Positions 16,399-24,419 of a stretch of DNA of 53,919 nt are shown here, one piece after another. Every line of letters begins with the position of its first letter. Position 1 is the stretch's first letter. The translations under genes were made by a program, and so were the position numbers. The DNA comes from DATHVI01 sp035461385 (GTDB lineage Bacteria; Actinomycetota; Thermoleophilia; Solirubrobacterales; 70-9), in NCBI GenBank assembly GCA_035461385.1, contig DATHVI010000009.1, positions 1 through 53,919 on the forward strand, written 5' to 3'. The notes below the pieces were generated by a model, which was not told the DNA's origin, did no database searches, and was given only the letters and a program-made list of their open reading frames with translations.

Positions 16399-18978
16399 GT
16401 GGACGCCGACCGCAGGAAGACGCTCGAGCAGACGACGCGCTGGGACCCCGGTGAGGCCGAGAGCCGGTTGTTCTCGGCCTGGCTCGAGGGCGGCTACTTT
16501 CATCCGCCCGCCGAGGGGACCGCGGCCGAGAACTACTCGATCGCGATCCCGCCGCCGAACGTCACCGGCGAGCTGCACATGGGGCACGCGCTCAACGGCG
16601 CGATCCAGGACGCCCTGATCCGGATCAATCGGATGCGGGGGCGGAACACGCTCTGGGTGCTTGGCACCGACCACGCGGGGATCGCGACCCAGGCGGTCGT
16701 CGAGCGCGAGCTCCGTAAGCAGGGGACGTCGCGTCACAAGCTCGGCCGCAACGCGTTCGTCGAGCGGGTCTGGGAGTGGCGGCAGAAGTACGGCTCGCGG
16801 ATCGTCGAGCAGTACCAGCGGCTCGGTGCCTCGTGCGACTACGAGCGCGAGCGGTTCACCCTCGACGACGGCTACCACCGGGCGGTGATCGAGGTCTTCG
16901 TCGCGCTCCACGAGAAGGGCCTGATCTACCGCGACAACTACATGGTCAACTGGGATCCGGGCTCGCGCTCGGCGATCTCCGAGCTCGAGGTCGAGAGCCG
17001 CGAGGTCACCGACGTTCTCTACGAGATCGACTATCCGGTCGAGGGCTCGGACGAGGTGATCACCGTCGCAACCGTGCGGCCGGAGACGATGCTCGCCGAC
17101 ACCGCGGTCGCGGTCAGCCCCGACGACGACCGCCACCGCCGGCTCGTCGGCCGGCACTGCATCCTGCCGCTGGTCGGGCGGCGGCTCGAGATCATCGCCG
17201 ACCCGCACGTCGATCCCGAGTTCGGCAGCGGGGCGCTCAAGGTGACACCGGGGCACGCGATCGAGGACTTCGAGATCGGCCGCAGGCACGGGCTCGAGGA
17301 GGTCACGGTGATCGGCGAGGACGGGCGAATGAACGCCGCCGCCGGCGAGCGGTTCGACGGGTTGACCGTCGACGAGGCGCGCGAGGCAGTCGTCGCCGCG
17401 CTTCGCGAGGAGGGAAGGATCCGCGGCGAGCAGAAGTTGACCCACGCGGTGCCCTACTCGCACCGGAGCGGCGAGCGGATCGAGCCGCTGATCTCGCTGC
17501 AGTGGTTCTGTCGCATGGACGAGCTCGCTGCGCCGGCGATCGACGTCGTCGAGCGCGACGAGGTGCGGATCGTCCCCGACAACTACAAGCGCGTCTACCT
17601 CGAGTGGATGCGCAACATCCGACCCTGGTGCATCTCACGCCAGCTCTGGTGGGGGCACCGGCTCCCGGTCTGGTACTGCGACGCCTGCGAGGAGACCTAC
17701 GTCACCGCCGAGCCGCCGGAGCGCTGCGGGGCCTGCGACGGGCCGCTGCGGCAGGACCCGGACGTCCTCGACACCTGGTTCAGCTCGGCGCTGTGGCCGT
17801 TCGCGACCCTCGGCTGGCCCGATCGCGACGCGCCGCTGCTGAGCGCTTTCTACCCCACCGACGTCCTGCTCACCGCGCGCGACATCCTCTTCCTCTGGGT
17901 GGCGCGGATGGTGATGATGGGGATCGAGTTCGTCGGCGAGATTCCGTTCGACGACGTCTACGTCCACTCGGTGATCCAGGCGCCCGACGGCCGCCGGATG
18001 TCGAAGAGCCTCGGCACCGGGATCGACCCGCTCGAGGAGGTCGAGCGGTACGGGGCCGACGCGCTGCGCTTCGGGCTCCTGGCGATGTCCTCGACCCAGG
18101 ACGTCCGCTATTCGAGCGCCAAGGTCCAGCAGGGCCGCGACCTCGCGAACAAGGTCTGGAACGCCTCGAGGCTCGTGCTGCTCAACGTCGGCGAGGTCGA
18201 GCCGGCGCCGTCGCCCGCCCGGGTCGAGGACCGCTGGATACTCTCCCGCCTCCAGCGGGCGATCGAGGCGGTCGGGGGCGGGATCGACCGCTACGACTTC
18301 GCCCATGCGGCGCTCGACCTCTACTCGTTCTTCTGGTCGGAGCTCTGCGACTGGTACCTCGAGATCGTCAAGCCGCGGCTCTATGACGGCGAGCGCGAGG
18401 CGGCAGCGACCCTGCTCTGGGTGCTCGAGCAGACGCTCGCCCTCGCGCACCCGCTGATCCCGTTCGTCACCGAGGAGGTCTACGACTACCTCCGCGACGC
18501 CGCCCCCGGCGACCGCCCCGAGATGCTCGTCGTCCATCCCTACCCGGAGGTCGACGAGACGCTGATCGATCCCGAGGCCGAGGCCGAGATCGAGCGCTCG
18601 ATCGAGCTCACTCGCAGCCTGCGGCGGTGGCGTGACCTCGTCGGGGTCCCCCCGCGCAGCCTGCTCCCGGTGCGGATCGTGGCGGCGGAGCCGCCGCACG
18701 AGCTCGTCTCCCGGCTCGCCCGGCTCGACCTCGACGGCTCCTCGGATGAGACGCTGGCGACGATCGGCCCGGTCGAGATCGTCGGCTCCGCCGAGGTCGA
18801 TCCCGATCAGGCACGGAGGCGGATCGCGGAGCGCCGCGAGGCGCTCCACGCCGAGGTCGCGCGGGCGGAGGGCAAGCTCTCGAACGAGGGCTTCGTCGCC
18901 AAGGCGCCCCAGGACGTCGTCGATGCCGAGCGCGAGAAGCTCGATCGCTACCGCGCCGAGCTCGAAGAGCTGGGCTGA
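16399..18978 (+). CDS. valS: Valyl-tRNA synthetase
   Basis: The 859-residue class Ia synthetase begins with the catalytic PPNVTGELHMGHAL (HIGH-type motif, about 52-65), has the CP1 editing domain (TVRPETMLADTAVAV), a pair of zinc-type CxxC knuckles (CDACEETY and CGACDGPL, about 431-453), the KMSKS equivalent RRMSKSLGTG (about 533-542), the anticodon-binding helical bundle, and a C-terminal coiled coil (KLSNEGFVAKAPQDVVDAE) that contacts tRNA. It charges tRNA-Val and edits Thr. The GTG start is chosen from the -10 box eight bases before it. It is followed directly by folC, an arrangement common in many bacteria. Confidence 0.96.
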   Translation: MDADRRKTLEQTTRWDPGEAESRLFSAWLEGGYFHPPAEGTAAENYSIAIPPPNVTGELHMGHALNGAIQDALIRINRMRGRNTLWVLGTDHAGIATQAVVERELRKQGTSRHKLGRNAFVERVWEWRQKYGSRIVEQYQRLGASCDYERERFTLDDGYHRAVIEVFVALHEKGLIYRDNYMVNWDPGSRSAISELEVESREVTDVLYEIDYPVEGSDEVITVATVRPETMLADTAVAVSPDDDRHRRLVGRHCILPLVGRRLEIIADPHVDPEFGSGALKVTPGHAIEDFEIGRRHGLEEVTVIGEDGRMNAAAGERFDGLTVDEAREAVVAALREEGRIRGEQKLTHAVPYSHRSGERIEPLISLQWFCRMDELAAPAIDVVERDEVRIVPDNYKRVYLEWMRNIRPWCISRQLWWGHRLPVWYCDACEETYVTAEPPERCGACDGPLRQDPDVLDTWFSSALWPFATLGWPDRDAPLLSAFYPTDVLLTARDILFLWVARMVMMGIEFVGEIPFDDVYVHSVIQAPDGRRMSKSLGTGIDPLEEVERYGADALRFGLLAMSSTQDVRYSSAKVQQGRDLANKVWNASRLVLLNVGEVEPAPSPARVEDRWILSRLQRAIEAVGGGIDRYDFAHAALDLYSFFWSELCDWYLEIVKPRLYDGEREAAATLLWVLEQTLALAHPLIPFVTEEVYDYLRDAAPGDRPEMLVVHPYPEVDETLIDPEAEAEIERSIELTRSLRRWRDLVGVPPRSLLPVRIVAAEPPHELVSRLARLDLDGSSDETLATIGPVEIVGSAEVDPDQARRRIAERREALHAEVARAEGKLSNEGFVAKAPQDVVDAEREKLDRYRAELEELG

Positions 18979-18987
18979 GAGGACCTA

Positions 18988-20286
18988 GTGGCTGCGGGGC
19001 GCGGACCGGGCGCGGGTGGGTCGGGGTTGAAGCCCGTGGGCTGGAGCTACGAGGAAGCCGAGGCCTACCTGGCCTCGCTCGAGCCGCTCGGCTGGCGGCT
19101 CGGGCTCGACCGGATCCGCCTTCTCGTCTCGGCGCTCGGGATGCCCCAGCACCGGTTCGCGTCGGTCCACGTCGTCGGGACGAACGGGAAGACCTCGGTC
19201 GCCGAGATGACGATGCACCTGCTCGAAGCGCACGGCGTCCGCGCCGGCGCCCACGTCTCGCCCCACGCCGATCGCTGGTCGGAGCGGGTTCTCGTCGCCG
19301 GCGCCGAGATCTACCCCGACGCGTTCGCGGCCGCGGTCGAGCGGGTCGCAGCCTCGGTCGAGGCGGTCGACCGAAAGCTCCCCGAGAACGACGCCGTGAC
19401 CCAGTTCGAGGCGGCGACGGCGGCGGCGTTCGTCGCCCTCGCGGCAGCCGGGGTCGAGGTCGGCGTGATCGAGGCCGGGCTGGGAGGGAGGCTCGATGCG
19501 ACGAACGTCCTGCCGTCACGGATAACCGCCCTGACCTCGGTCGGGCTCGAGCACACCGAATGGCTCGGGGACACCGAGGAGCGGATCGCGGTCGAGAAGC
19601 TCGCCGTGCTCCGCGACCACTCGACCCTCGTCGCCGGCCCGGTCTCGACCGCGGTCGAGGAGCTCGCCCGGCGGACCGCGGCCGAGCGGGGCGCGCGTTT
19701 CGTCCCGGTGCGCGGCCTCGCCCCGAGCCTCCGGCTCGCCAGCCCGGGGCGCTACCAGCGGCTCAACTTCGCCGTCGCCCTCGCCTGCGCCGACGTGATC
19801 CTCGACTCCCTCGATCCCGAGCGGGTGGCCGAGGTCGCGGCCGGGCTCGAGCTCCGAGGCCGGGTCGAGCTCGCCGGCGGCGAGCCGGACCTCGTCCTCG
19901 ACGCCGCCCACAACCCGGGCGGGGCGCGAGCCCTCGCGGAGGCGCTGGAGGAGGTCGCATCGGGGCGCCCGGTGATCGCGTGCGTCGCGGTTCTCGCCGA
20001 CAAGGATGCGGCCCGGTTCCTCGCCGCGCTCGCCCCGGCGATCGCCGGGCTGGTCGCGACCGAGATCCCCGCCGACCGGCTCGCGCGCGCCGGGCGGCCG
20101 GGGGCGAAGGCGCTGCCCGCCGAGCAGCTGCTCGCCGCGTCAGCCGAGGCCGGCATCGCCCCGGCCGAGCTCGTCGCCGATCCTTCGGCTGCGGTCGAGC
20201 GGGCGATCGCGCTCGCCCGCGAGCGCGATGGGGTGGCGCTCGTGTGCGGTTCCCACTACCTTCTGCGGTACGCGAGTCGCGCCTGA
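18988..20286 (+). CDS. folC: Folylpolyglutamate synthase/dihydrofolate synthase
   Basis: This 432-residue Mur-ligase-family enzyme has P-loop HVVGTNGKTSVAEM (about 62-75), the omega-loop/Mg region AGLGGRLDATNV (about 164-175), SVGLEHTEWLGDT with the metal-binding His, and VLDAAHNPGG (about 307-316) of the C-terminal glutamate-ligase domain. It joins glutamate to dihydropteroate or folates. It starts with GTG nine bases after the valS stop, in the same transcript, with GAGAGGA just before. The first 14 residues are Gly/Pro-rich and look dispensable; another start in frame further downstream is possible. Confidence 0.93.
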   Translation: MAAGRGPGAGGSGLKPVGWSYEEAEAYLASLEPLGWRLGLDRIRLLVSALGMPQHRFASVHVVGTNGKTSVAEMTMHLLEAHGVRAGAHVSPHADRWSERVLVAGAEIYPDAFAAAVERVAASVEAVDRKLPENDAVTQFEAATAAAFVALAAAGVEVGVIEAGLGGRLDATNVLPSRITALTSVGLEHTEWLGDTEERIAVEKLAVLRDHSTLVAGPVSTAVEELARRTAAERGARFVPVRGLAPSLRLASPGRYQRLNFAVALACADVILDSLDPERVAEVAAGLELRGRVELAGGEPDLVLDAAHNPGGARALAEALEEVASGRPVIACVAVLADKDAARFLAALAPAIAGLVATEIPADRLARAGRPGAKALPAEQLLAASAEAGIAPAELVADPSAAVERAIALARERDGVALVCGSHYLLRYASRA

Positions 20287-20306
20287 CGAGAGGGCGCAGC
20301 CGGACG

Positions 20307-20426
20307 ATGGACAGAGAGGCCCGTTCAGAGCTGCTTCAGATGATGCTCCTGGTCGCGATCGTCGTCGCGCTCGTGATCCTCGTCTTCTTCGGCCTCGGCT
20401 ACCTGTTCGGGCGGCTATTCCTCTGA
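20307..20426 (+). CDS. Small single-pass membrane protein
   Basis: A 39-residue frame starts at ATG 20307, 20 bases after folC, preceded by a purine-rich GAGAGGG. The product has a charged N-terminus (MDREARSELLQMM), one strong transmembrane helix (about residues 14-34, Leu/Val/Ile-rich and ending in GLGYLFGRLFL) and almost no tail. It matches no family I know. The clean amphipathic-plus-helix layout, good spacing and same-strand context suggest a real small membrane protein cotranscribed with folC. Confidence 0.55.
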   Translation: MDREARSELLQMMLLVAIVVALVILVFFGLGYLFGRLFL

Positions 20427-20470
20427 TCGTCGATCCGTCGCAGGCAGGGATTTGGGCTCCGTCAAGGAAG

Positions 20471-20476
20471 TAGACT
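20471..20476 (+). promoter_or_regulatory. -10 box TAGACT upstream of zinc-ribbon membrane protein
   Basis: TAGACT ends 13 bases before the ATG at 20490, giving a leader of only a few bases. The same hexamer precedes proB, leuS and holA. Confidence 0.4.
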
Positions 20477-20489
20477 CCGCCTTTCGCCC

Positions 20490-21191
20490 ATGCCCGCTGG
20501 CCTCTTCGGCATCACCGACGACACGCTCAACCTTGTCGTCAACCTCCTGATCGTCTTCCTGGTTTTCGTCTGGGTGGCGCTCGTTGCGTGGACGTTCTTC
20601 GACGCCCGGCGGCGGATCGACGATCCTTGGCTGGTCGGGTTCGCGACCTTCGGCGCGCTGCTTCCGTACGTGGGCAGCCTCATCTACTCGATTCTCCGGC
20701 CCCCGGAGTTGATCGAGGAGCGACACGAGCGCGAGCTCGAGATTCGCGCCTCCGAGCTGCGGGTGCGCCAGCTCGAAGAGCAGTCGTGCCCGAACTGCGA
20801 GCACCCGATCCAGGCCAACTTCCTGCGCTGCCCGAGTTGCCGGGCGCGGATCAAGACGCCCTGCCCGGCGTGCGAGGAGCCGGTCGACCCGCGGTGGTCG
20901 GTCTGCCCCTACTGCGAGACCGCGTTGCGGCGCGTGGCGTCGGCCGGGCGGCGTCCCGAGACCGCTCAGAAGCGCCGGGCGGAGAAGCCGCAGCCGCCGG
21001 AGGAGCCGGCGAAGCAGCGCCGGCGTCAGCCGGCGGCGAGGGGCTCCTCGCCGGCCCCCTCCGCAGCTCCCGGCGACGGCGAGCAGCCGCGGACGTCCCC
21101 AGCGCAGCGTCAGGCGCGGACGAGCAAGTCGCGCAGCGAGCGCCCGCGCGAGCCGTCGAGCAGCCGGCGGTCGTCAAAGCCGCGCAGCTGA
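20490..21191 (+). CDS. Membrane protein with double zinc ribbon and disordered tail
   Basis: The 233-residue protein has two N-terminal transmembrane helices (about 13-36 and 47-67) of the PLDc_N-like type (WTFFDARRRIDDPWLVG between them), a short coiled coil (ELIEERHERELEIRASELRV), then four CxxC knuckles (CPNCEHP, CPSCRAR, CPACEEP, CPYCETA; about 101-147) forming a double zinc ribbon. The last 85 residues are Arg/Pro/Ser-rich and disordered. It probably sits on the inner face of the membrane and binds zinc. The family is common in actinobacteria but has no assigned function. ndk follows with its own -10-like box. Confidence 0.78.
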   Translation: MPAGLFGITDDTLNLVVNLLIVFLVFVWVALVAWTFFDARRRIDDPWLVGFATFGALLPYVGSLIYSILRPPELIEERHERELEIRASELRVRQLEEQSCPNCEHPIQANFLRCPSCRARIKTPCPACEEPVDPRWSVCPYCETALRRVASAGRRPETAQKRRAEKPQPPEEPAKQRRRQPAARGSSPAPSAAPGDGEQPRTSPAQRQARTSKSRSERPREPSSSRRSSKPRS

Positions 21192-21212
21192 CGGCCGCAC
21201 GCCGGTTGACGC

Positions 21213-21218
21213 TAAGCT
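21213..21218 (+). promoter_or_regulatory. -10-like box TAAGCT upstream of ndk
   Basis: TAAGCT ends 12 bases before the ATG at 21231. Spacing is slightly longer than at the clearly leaderless genes. Confidence 0.35.
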
Positions 21219-21230
21219 GCCGCGCCGTCG

Positions 21231-21644
21231 ATGGCCGACCCCGACCGCACCCTGATCCTCGTCAAGCCGGACGCGTTCGAGCGCCGGCTGACCGGCGAGA
21301 TCCTCGCCCGGTTCGAGCGCAAGGGCTTGCGGATCGCCGCCCTGCGGCTTCTGCAGGCGAGCGAGGAGATCGCCAACCGCCACTACGCCGAACACGCCGA
21401 GAAGCCGTTCTTCGGTGAGCTGGTCGCGTTCATCACCCGTGGGCCGCTGGTCGCCGCGGTGCTCGAGGGCGACGACGCGATCGACGCCTCCCGGCAGGTG
21501 ATCGGGGCGACGAACCCGCTCGAGGCGGCGCCGGGCTCGATCCGCGGCGACTACGCGCTCGGGATCACCTTCAACCTCGTCCACGGCTCTGACTCGCCCC
21601 AGTCGGCCGAGCGCGAGATCGCGATCTGGTTCCCGGGCGAGTGA
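21231..21644 (+). CDS. ndk: Nucleoside diphosphate kinase
   Basis: The 137-residue enzyme has the full family pattern: TLILVKPDAFERRLTGEIL (about 6-24) with the Kpn-type loop, YAEHAEKPFFGELVAFIT, and the active-site phosphohistidine in NLVHGSDSPQSAEREI (about residue 117). It equalises NTP pools by transferring gamma-phosphate through the histidine. maf follows after 22 bases with no separate promoter visible, so they are probably cotranscribed; both act on nucleotide-pool quality. Confidence 0.96.
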   Translation: MADPDRTLILVKPDAFERRLTGEILARFERKGLRIAALRLLQASEEIANRHYAEHAEKPFFGELVAFITRGPLVAAVLEGDDAIDASRQVIGATNPLEAAPGSIRGDYALGITFNLVHGSDSPQSAEREIAIWFPGE

Positions 21645-21666
21645 CGCCTGTCCGGACGCTTTCGCA

Positions 21667-22293
21667 CTGACCCCGCCCCGCCTCATTCTCGCCTCCGCCT
21701 CGCCCCGCCGGCGCGAGCTGCTCGCGACGCTCGGGGTCTCGTTCGAGGTCGTCGTGCCGGAGGTCGACGAGCTCATAAACGGTGAGCCCGGAGTGCTGGT
21801 CGTCGAGAACGCTCGGAGGAAGGCCCGAGCCGGGTTGGAGCAGGTGGGGGAGGGTGAGGGCGCGCTCGTGCTCGGGGTGGACACGGACGTTTCGCTCGAC
21901 GGGAGGTTGCTGGGTAAGGCGGCGACGGAGGCGGAAGCGCGCGGTCGGCTCGAAACGCTCTCGGGGCGGACCCACGAGGTCCTGAGCGGTGTGGTCCTCC
22001 TCGGCCGCGTCGAGTTAATGACCGATCGCGTCACTAGGTCGACGACCGCGGCCGGGGCGGTCGCCGAGCGGTCGGGCGTCGCCACCTCCCACGTGCAGTT
22101 TCGCGCCCTCGACCAGTCAACGATCGACCTCTACGTCCGCTCCGGCGAGTGGCGCGACCGCGCCGGGGCCTACGCGATCCAGGGGCTCGGCTCGATCCTG
22201 GTCGAGGAACTGCACGGGGACTTCTCGAACGTGGTCGGCCTTCCGTTGACGTTGTTGCTGGAATTGGCGCCAGAACTTGGGAAATCACTCTAG
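21667..22293 (+). CDS. maf: Maf-type nucleotide pyrophosphatase, apparent CTG start
   Basis: The 208-residue product carries the Maf signature ASASPRRRELL at its very N-terminus, then GVDTDVSLDGRLLGKA with the catalytic Asp, LSGRTHEVLSGVVL, YAIQGLGS and NVVGLPL. Maf proteins hydrolyse non-canonical or dTTP/UTP-type nucleotides. The signature lies upstream of every in-frame ATG, GTG and TTG; from the in-frame codons after ndk the only plausible initiator is CTG at 21667 (next candidate ATT 21685). Codon use is unusual here: it includes TTA, ATA and several AGG codons that are rare in neighbouring genes, so transfer or a past frameshift near the start is possible. Confidence 0.82.
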   Translation: MTPPRLILASASPRRRELLATLGVSFEVVVPEVDELINGEPGVLVVENARRKARAGLEQVGEGEGALVLGVDTDVSLDGRLLGKAATEAEARGRLETLSGRTHEVLSGVVLLGRVELMTDRVTRSTTAAGAVAERSGVATSHVQFRALDQSTIDLYVRSGEWRDRAGAYAIQGLGSILVEELHGDFSNVVGLPLTLLLELAPELGKSL

Positions 22294-22358
22294 CTCAGCT
22301 TTAGCGTTAGATCCAGAACCATCCCTCAAGCTGGGGTTTGGGCCGCTTGAAGGCTCGC

Positions 22359-22476
22359 TACACTGCGGCCGACTCGGCAGTCCGGGACAGGCGGACGCGC
22401 GGGCCCGTCCCGGCCCGCCGGGAGCGTTCCCGAGTCCGCCCGCGAACCACCTTCCCCTTCAGTTCCCCTCAGCTCT
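22359..22476 (+). promoter_or_regulatory. mreB promoter (TACACT) and structured leader
   Basis: TACACT at 22359-22364 is followed by a leader of roughly 105 bases before the TTG of mreB. The leader can form two mutually overlapping stems: CCGGGAC/GTCCCGG (22382-22388 with 22407-22413) and GGCGGAC/GTCCGCC (22390-22396 with 22434-22440). This is the longest leader in the window. Regulation is inferred only. Confidence 0.4.
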
Positions 22477-23532
22477 TTGGGTCTATTTCGAAACCTGACC
22501 GGATTCGGCGGCCGCGACATGGCGGTCGACCTCGGTACCGCGAACACCCTCGTCTACGTGCGCGGGCGCGGCATCGTACTCTCCGAGCCGTCGGTGGTCG
22601 CCGTCGACTCGCGCACCGGCGAAGTCCACGCCGTCGGCCTCGAGGCGAAGCGGATGCTCGGTCGCACCCCGGGGACGATCCAGGCGATCCGGCCGCTCAA
22701 GGACGGAGTGATCGCCGACTTCGACATCACCGAGGAGATGCTGCGCCACTTCATCCAGCAGGTGCACCAGAACCGGTTCGCGCATCCGCGGGTCGTCGTC
22801 TGCGTTCCGTCCGGCGTCACCGGGGTCGAGAAGCGCGCGGTCGAGGAGGCGTGCCTGTCGGCCGGGGCGCGCCAGGCGTATCTGATCGAGGAGCCGATGG
22901 CGGCGGCGATCGGCGCCGGCCTCCCGGTCGGCGACCCGACCGGGAGCATGATCCTCGACGTCGGCGGCGGCACCAGCGAGGTCGCGGTGATCTCGCTCGG
23001 CGGGATCGTCGTCTCGGAGTCGATCCGGGTCGGCGGCGATGAGATGGACGACGCGATCGTCAATCACTGCAAGCACGAGCACAAGCTGCTGATCGGCCAG
23101 CAGACCGCGGAGGAGGTCAAGCTCGAGATCGGATCGGCGACGGAGCTCCCGGACGAGCTCACGACCGAGATCCGCGGCCGCGATCTCGTCACCGGCCTGC
23201 CGAAGACGGTGATGCTGACCTCGTCCGAGATCCGGGTCGCGATGGCGGAGCCGGTCGGCCAGATCGTCGGCGCGGTGAAGAACACCCTCGACCGTACCCC
23301 GCCCGAGCTCGCCGGGGACATCATGGACCGTGGGATCACCCTCGCCGGCGGCGGCGCGCTGCTCCAGGGGATGGACGAGCGGATGCGCGACGAGTGCCAG
23401 ATGCCTTCGCACCTCACCGAGTCGCCGCTCACCTGCGTCGCGGTCGGCTCCGGGCGCTCGCTCGAGGAGTTCGAGGTGATCCACCGGATGAGCCGGAACA
23501 CGAACCGGCGTCGCGGCGTCGGCGTGACCTAG
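22477..23532 (+). CDS. mreB: Rod shape-determining protein MreB
   Basis: The 351-residue actin homologue shows the phosphate-1 loop DLGTANTLVYVRG (about 17-29), VPSGVTGVEKRAVEEA, EEPMAAAIGAGLP, phosphate-2 DVGGGTSEVAVISLGG (about 161-176), IRVGGDEMDDAI and the adenosine motif ITLAGGGALLQGM. The N-terminal amphipathic MGLFRNLTGF supports membrane attachment. It forms filaments that guide the elongation complex. TTG start at 22477; no closer start keeps the N-terminal helix. First gene of mreB-mreC-mreD-mrdA-rodA, all close or overlapping. Confidence 0.96.
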   Translation: MGLFRNLTGFGGRDMAVDLGTANTLVYVRGRGIVLSEPSVVAVDSRTGEVHAVGLEAKRMLGRTPGTIQAIRPLKDGVIADFDITEEMLRHFIQQVHQNRFAHPRVVVCVPSGVTGVEKRAVEEACLSAGARQAYLIEEPMAAAIGAGLPVGDPTGSMILDVGGGTSEVAVISLGGIVVSESIRVGGDEMDDAIVNHCKHEHKLLIGQQTAEEVKLEIGSATELPDELTTEIRGRDLVTGLPKTVMLTSSEIRVAMAEPVGQIVGAVKNTLDRTPPELAGDIMDRGITLAGGGALLQGMDERMRDECQMPSHLTESPLTCVAVGSGRSLEEFEVIHRMSRNTNRRRGVGVT

Positions 23533-23549
23533 CGCCTGGGAGGCCCGGC

Positions 23550-24419
23550 ATGTACCGGAAGCAGCTACGAAGGCGACGGGCGGCCCTGGTGGCGCTGATC
23601 GTCGCCTCGCTCGTCCTGATCTCGGTCAGCTTCAGCGAGGCCGACAGCGGGCCCATCCACTCGGTCCAGCGAGGCGTCGCGGCGGTCGTCGCGCCGATCG
23701 GGGAGGGCGCCTCGCGGGCGCTGAAGCCGGCGCGCGACCTCGTCAACTGGGTCGGCGACACGTTCGATGCCAAGGGCGAGAACGAGGCCCTCCGAGCCGA
23801 GGTGGCCGAGCTCCGAAGGCAGCTCGCCGAGCTCCAGGCCGACGGCGAGACCGCCGACGAGCTCCGCGGCCTCGAGCAGCTCACCGCGGCGAGTGCGCTG
23901 TCGGAGTTCGAGCCGGTCACCGCGCGGGTTATCGTCCGCTCGCCGACCGTATGGTGGTCGACGGTGACGGTCGACAAGGGCAGCGGCGCCGGGGTCGAGG
24001 TCAACGACCCGGTCGTCAGCGCCGACGGTCTCGTCGGTCGGGTGACCGACGTCACCCGCGGCAGCGCCCAGGTGACGCTGATCACCGACCACCGCAGCGC
24101 GGTGTCGGCTCGGGTGCTCCCCGACGGCCCCTCGGGCGTGATCGAGCCCGAGGTCGGCGACCCGACTGACCTCCTGCTCCAGTTCATCGACGCCGACGCC
24201 GAGATCGAGGAGGGCCAGATCCTGGTCACCGCCGGGTGGAGCAACGCCACCGTCTCGTCCGCGTTCCCGTTCGGGATCGAGATCGGCCGCGTGACCGAGG
24301 TCGATGCCGAGGAGCGGGCTGCCTACCAGCGCGTGCGGGTGCGGCCGTTCGCCGACCTCCGCGACCTCGACGTGCTGCAGGTGCTGACCGGCTCCGGCGG
24401 GGAGGAGGCGGCGGGATGA
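23550..24419 (+). CDS. mreC: Rod shape-determining protein MreC
   Basis: The 289-residue protein has a short basic cytoplasmic start (MYRKQLRRRR), one membrane anchor (about 11-29), a coiled coil (ENEALRAEVAELRRQLAELQ, about 76-95) and the beta-rich MreC core (VTVDKGSGAGVEVNDPVV, GLVGRVTDV, ITDHRSAVSARV). It links MreB to PBP2 outside the membrane. ATG 23550 is preceded by GGGAGG at good spacing, 17 bases after mreB. Its stop overlaps mreD by ATGA. Confidence 0.93.
   Translation: MYRKQLRRRRAALVALIVASLVLISVSFSEADSGPIHSVQRGVAAVVAPIGEGASRALKPARDLVNWVGDTFDAKGENEALRAEVAELRRQLAELQADGETADELRGLEQLTAASALSEFEPVTARVIVRSPTVWWSTVTVDKGSGAGVEVNDPVVSADGLVGRVTDVTRGSAQVTLITDHRSAVSARVLPDGPSGVIEPEVGDPTDLLLQFIDADAEIEEGQILVTAGWSNATVSSAFPFGIEIGRVTEVDAEERAAYQRVRVRPFADLRDLDVLQVLTGSGGEEAAG

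Noticed and set aside
23394..23549. Upstream extension of mreC inside mreB
   Set aside because: The extended N-terminus is Arg-rich shadow of mreB; ATG 23550 has a good Shine-Dalgarno and starts directly before the membrane anchor.
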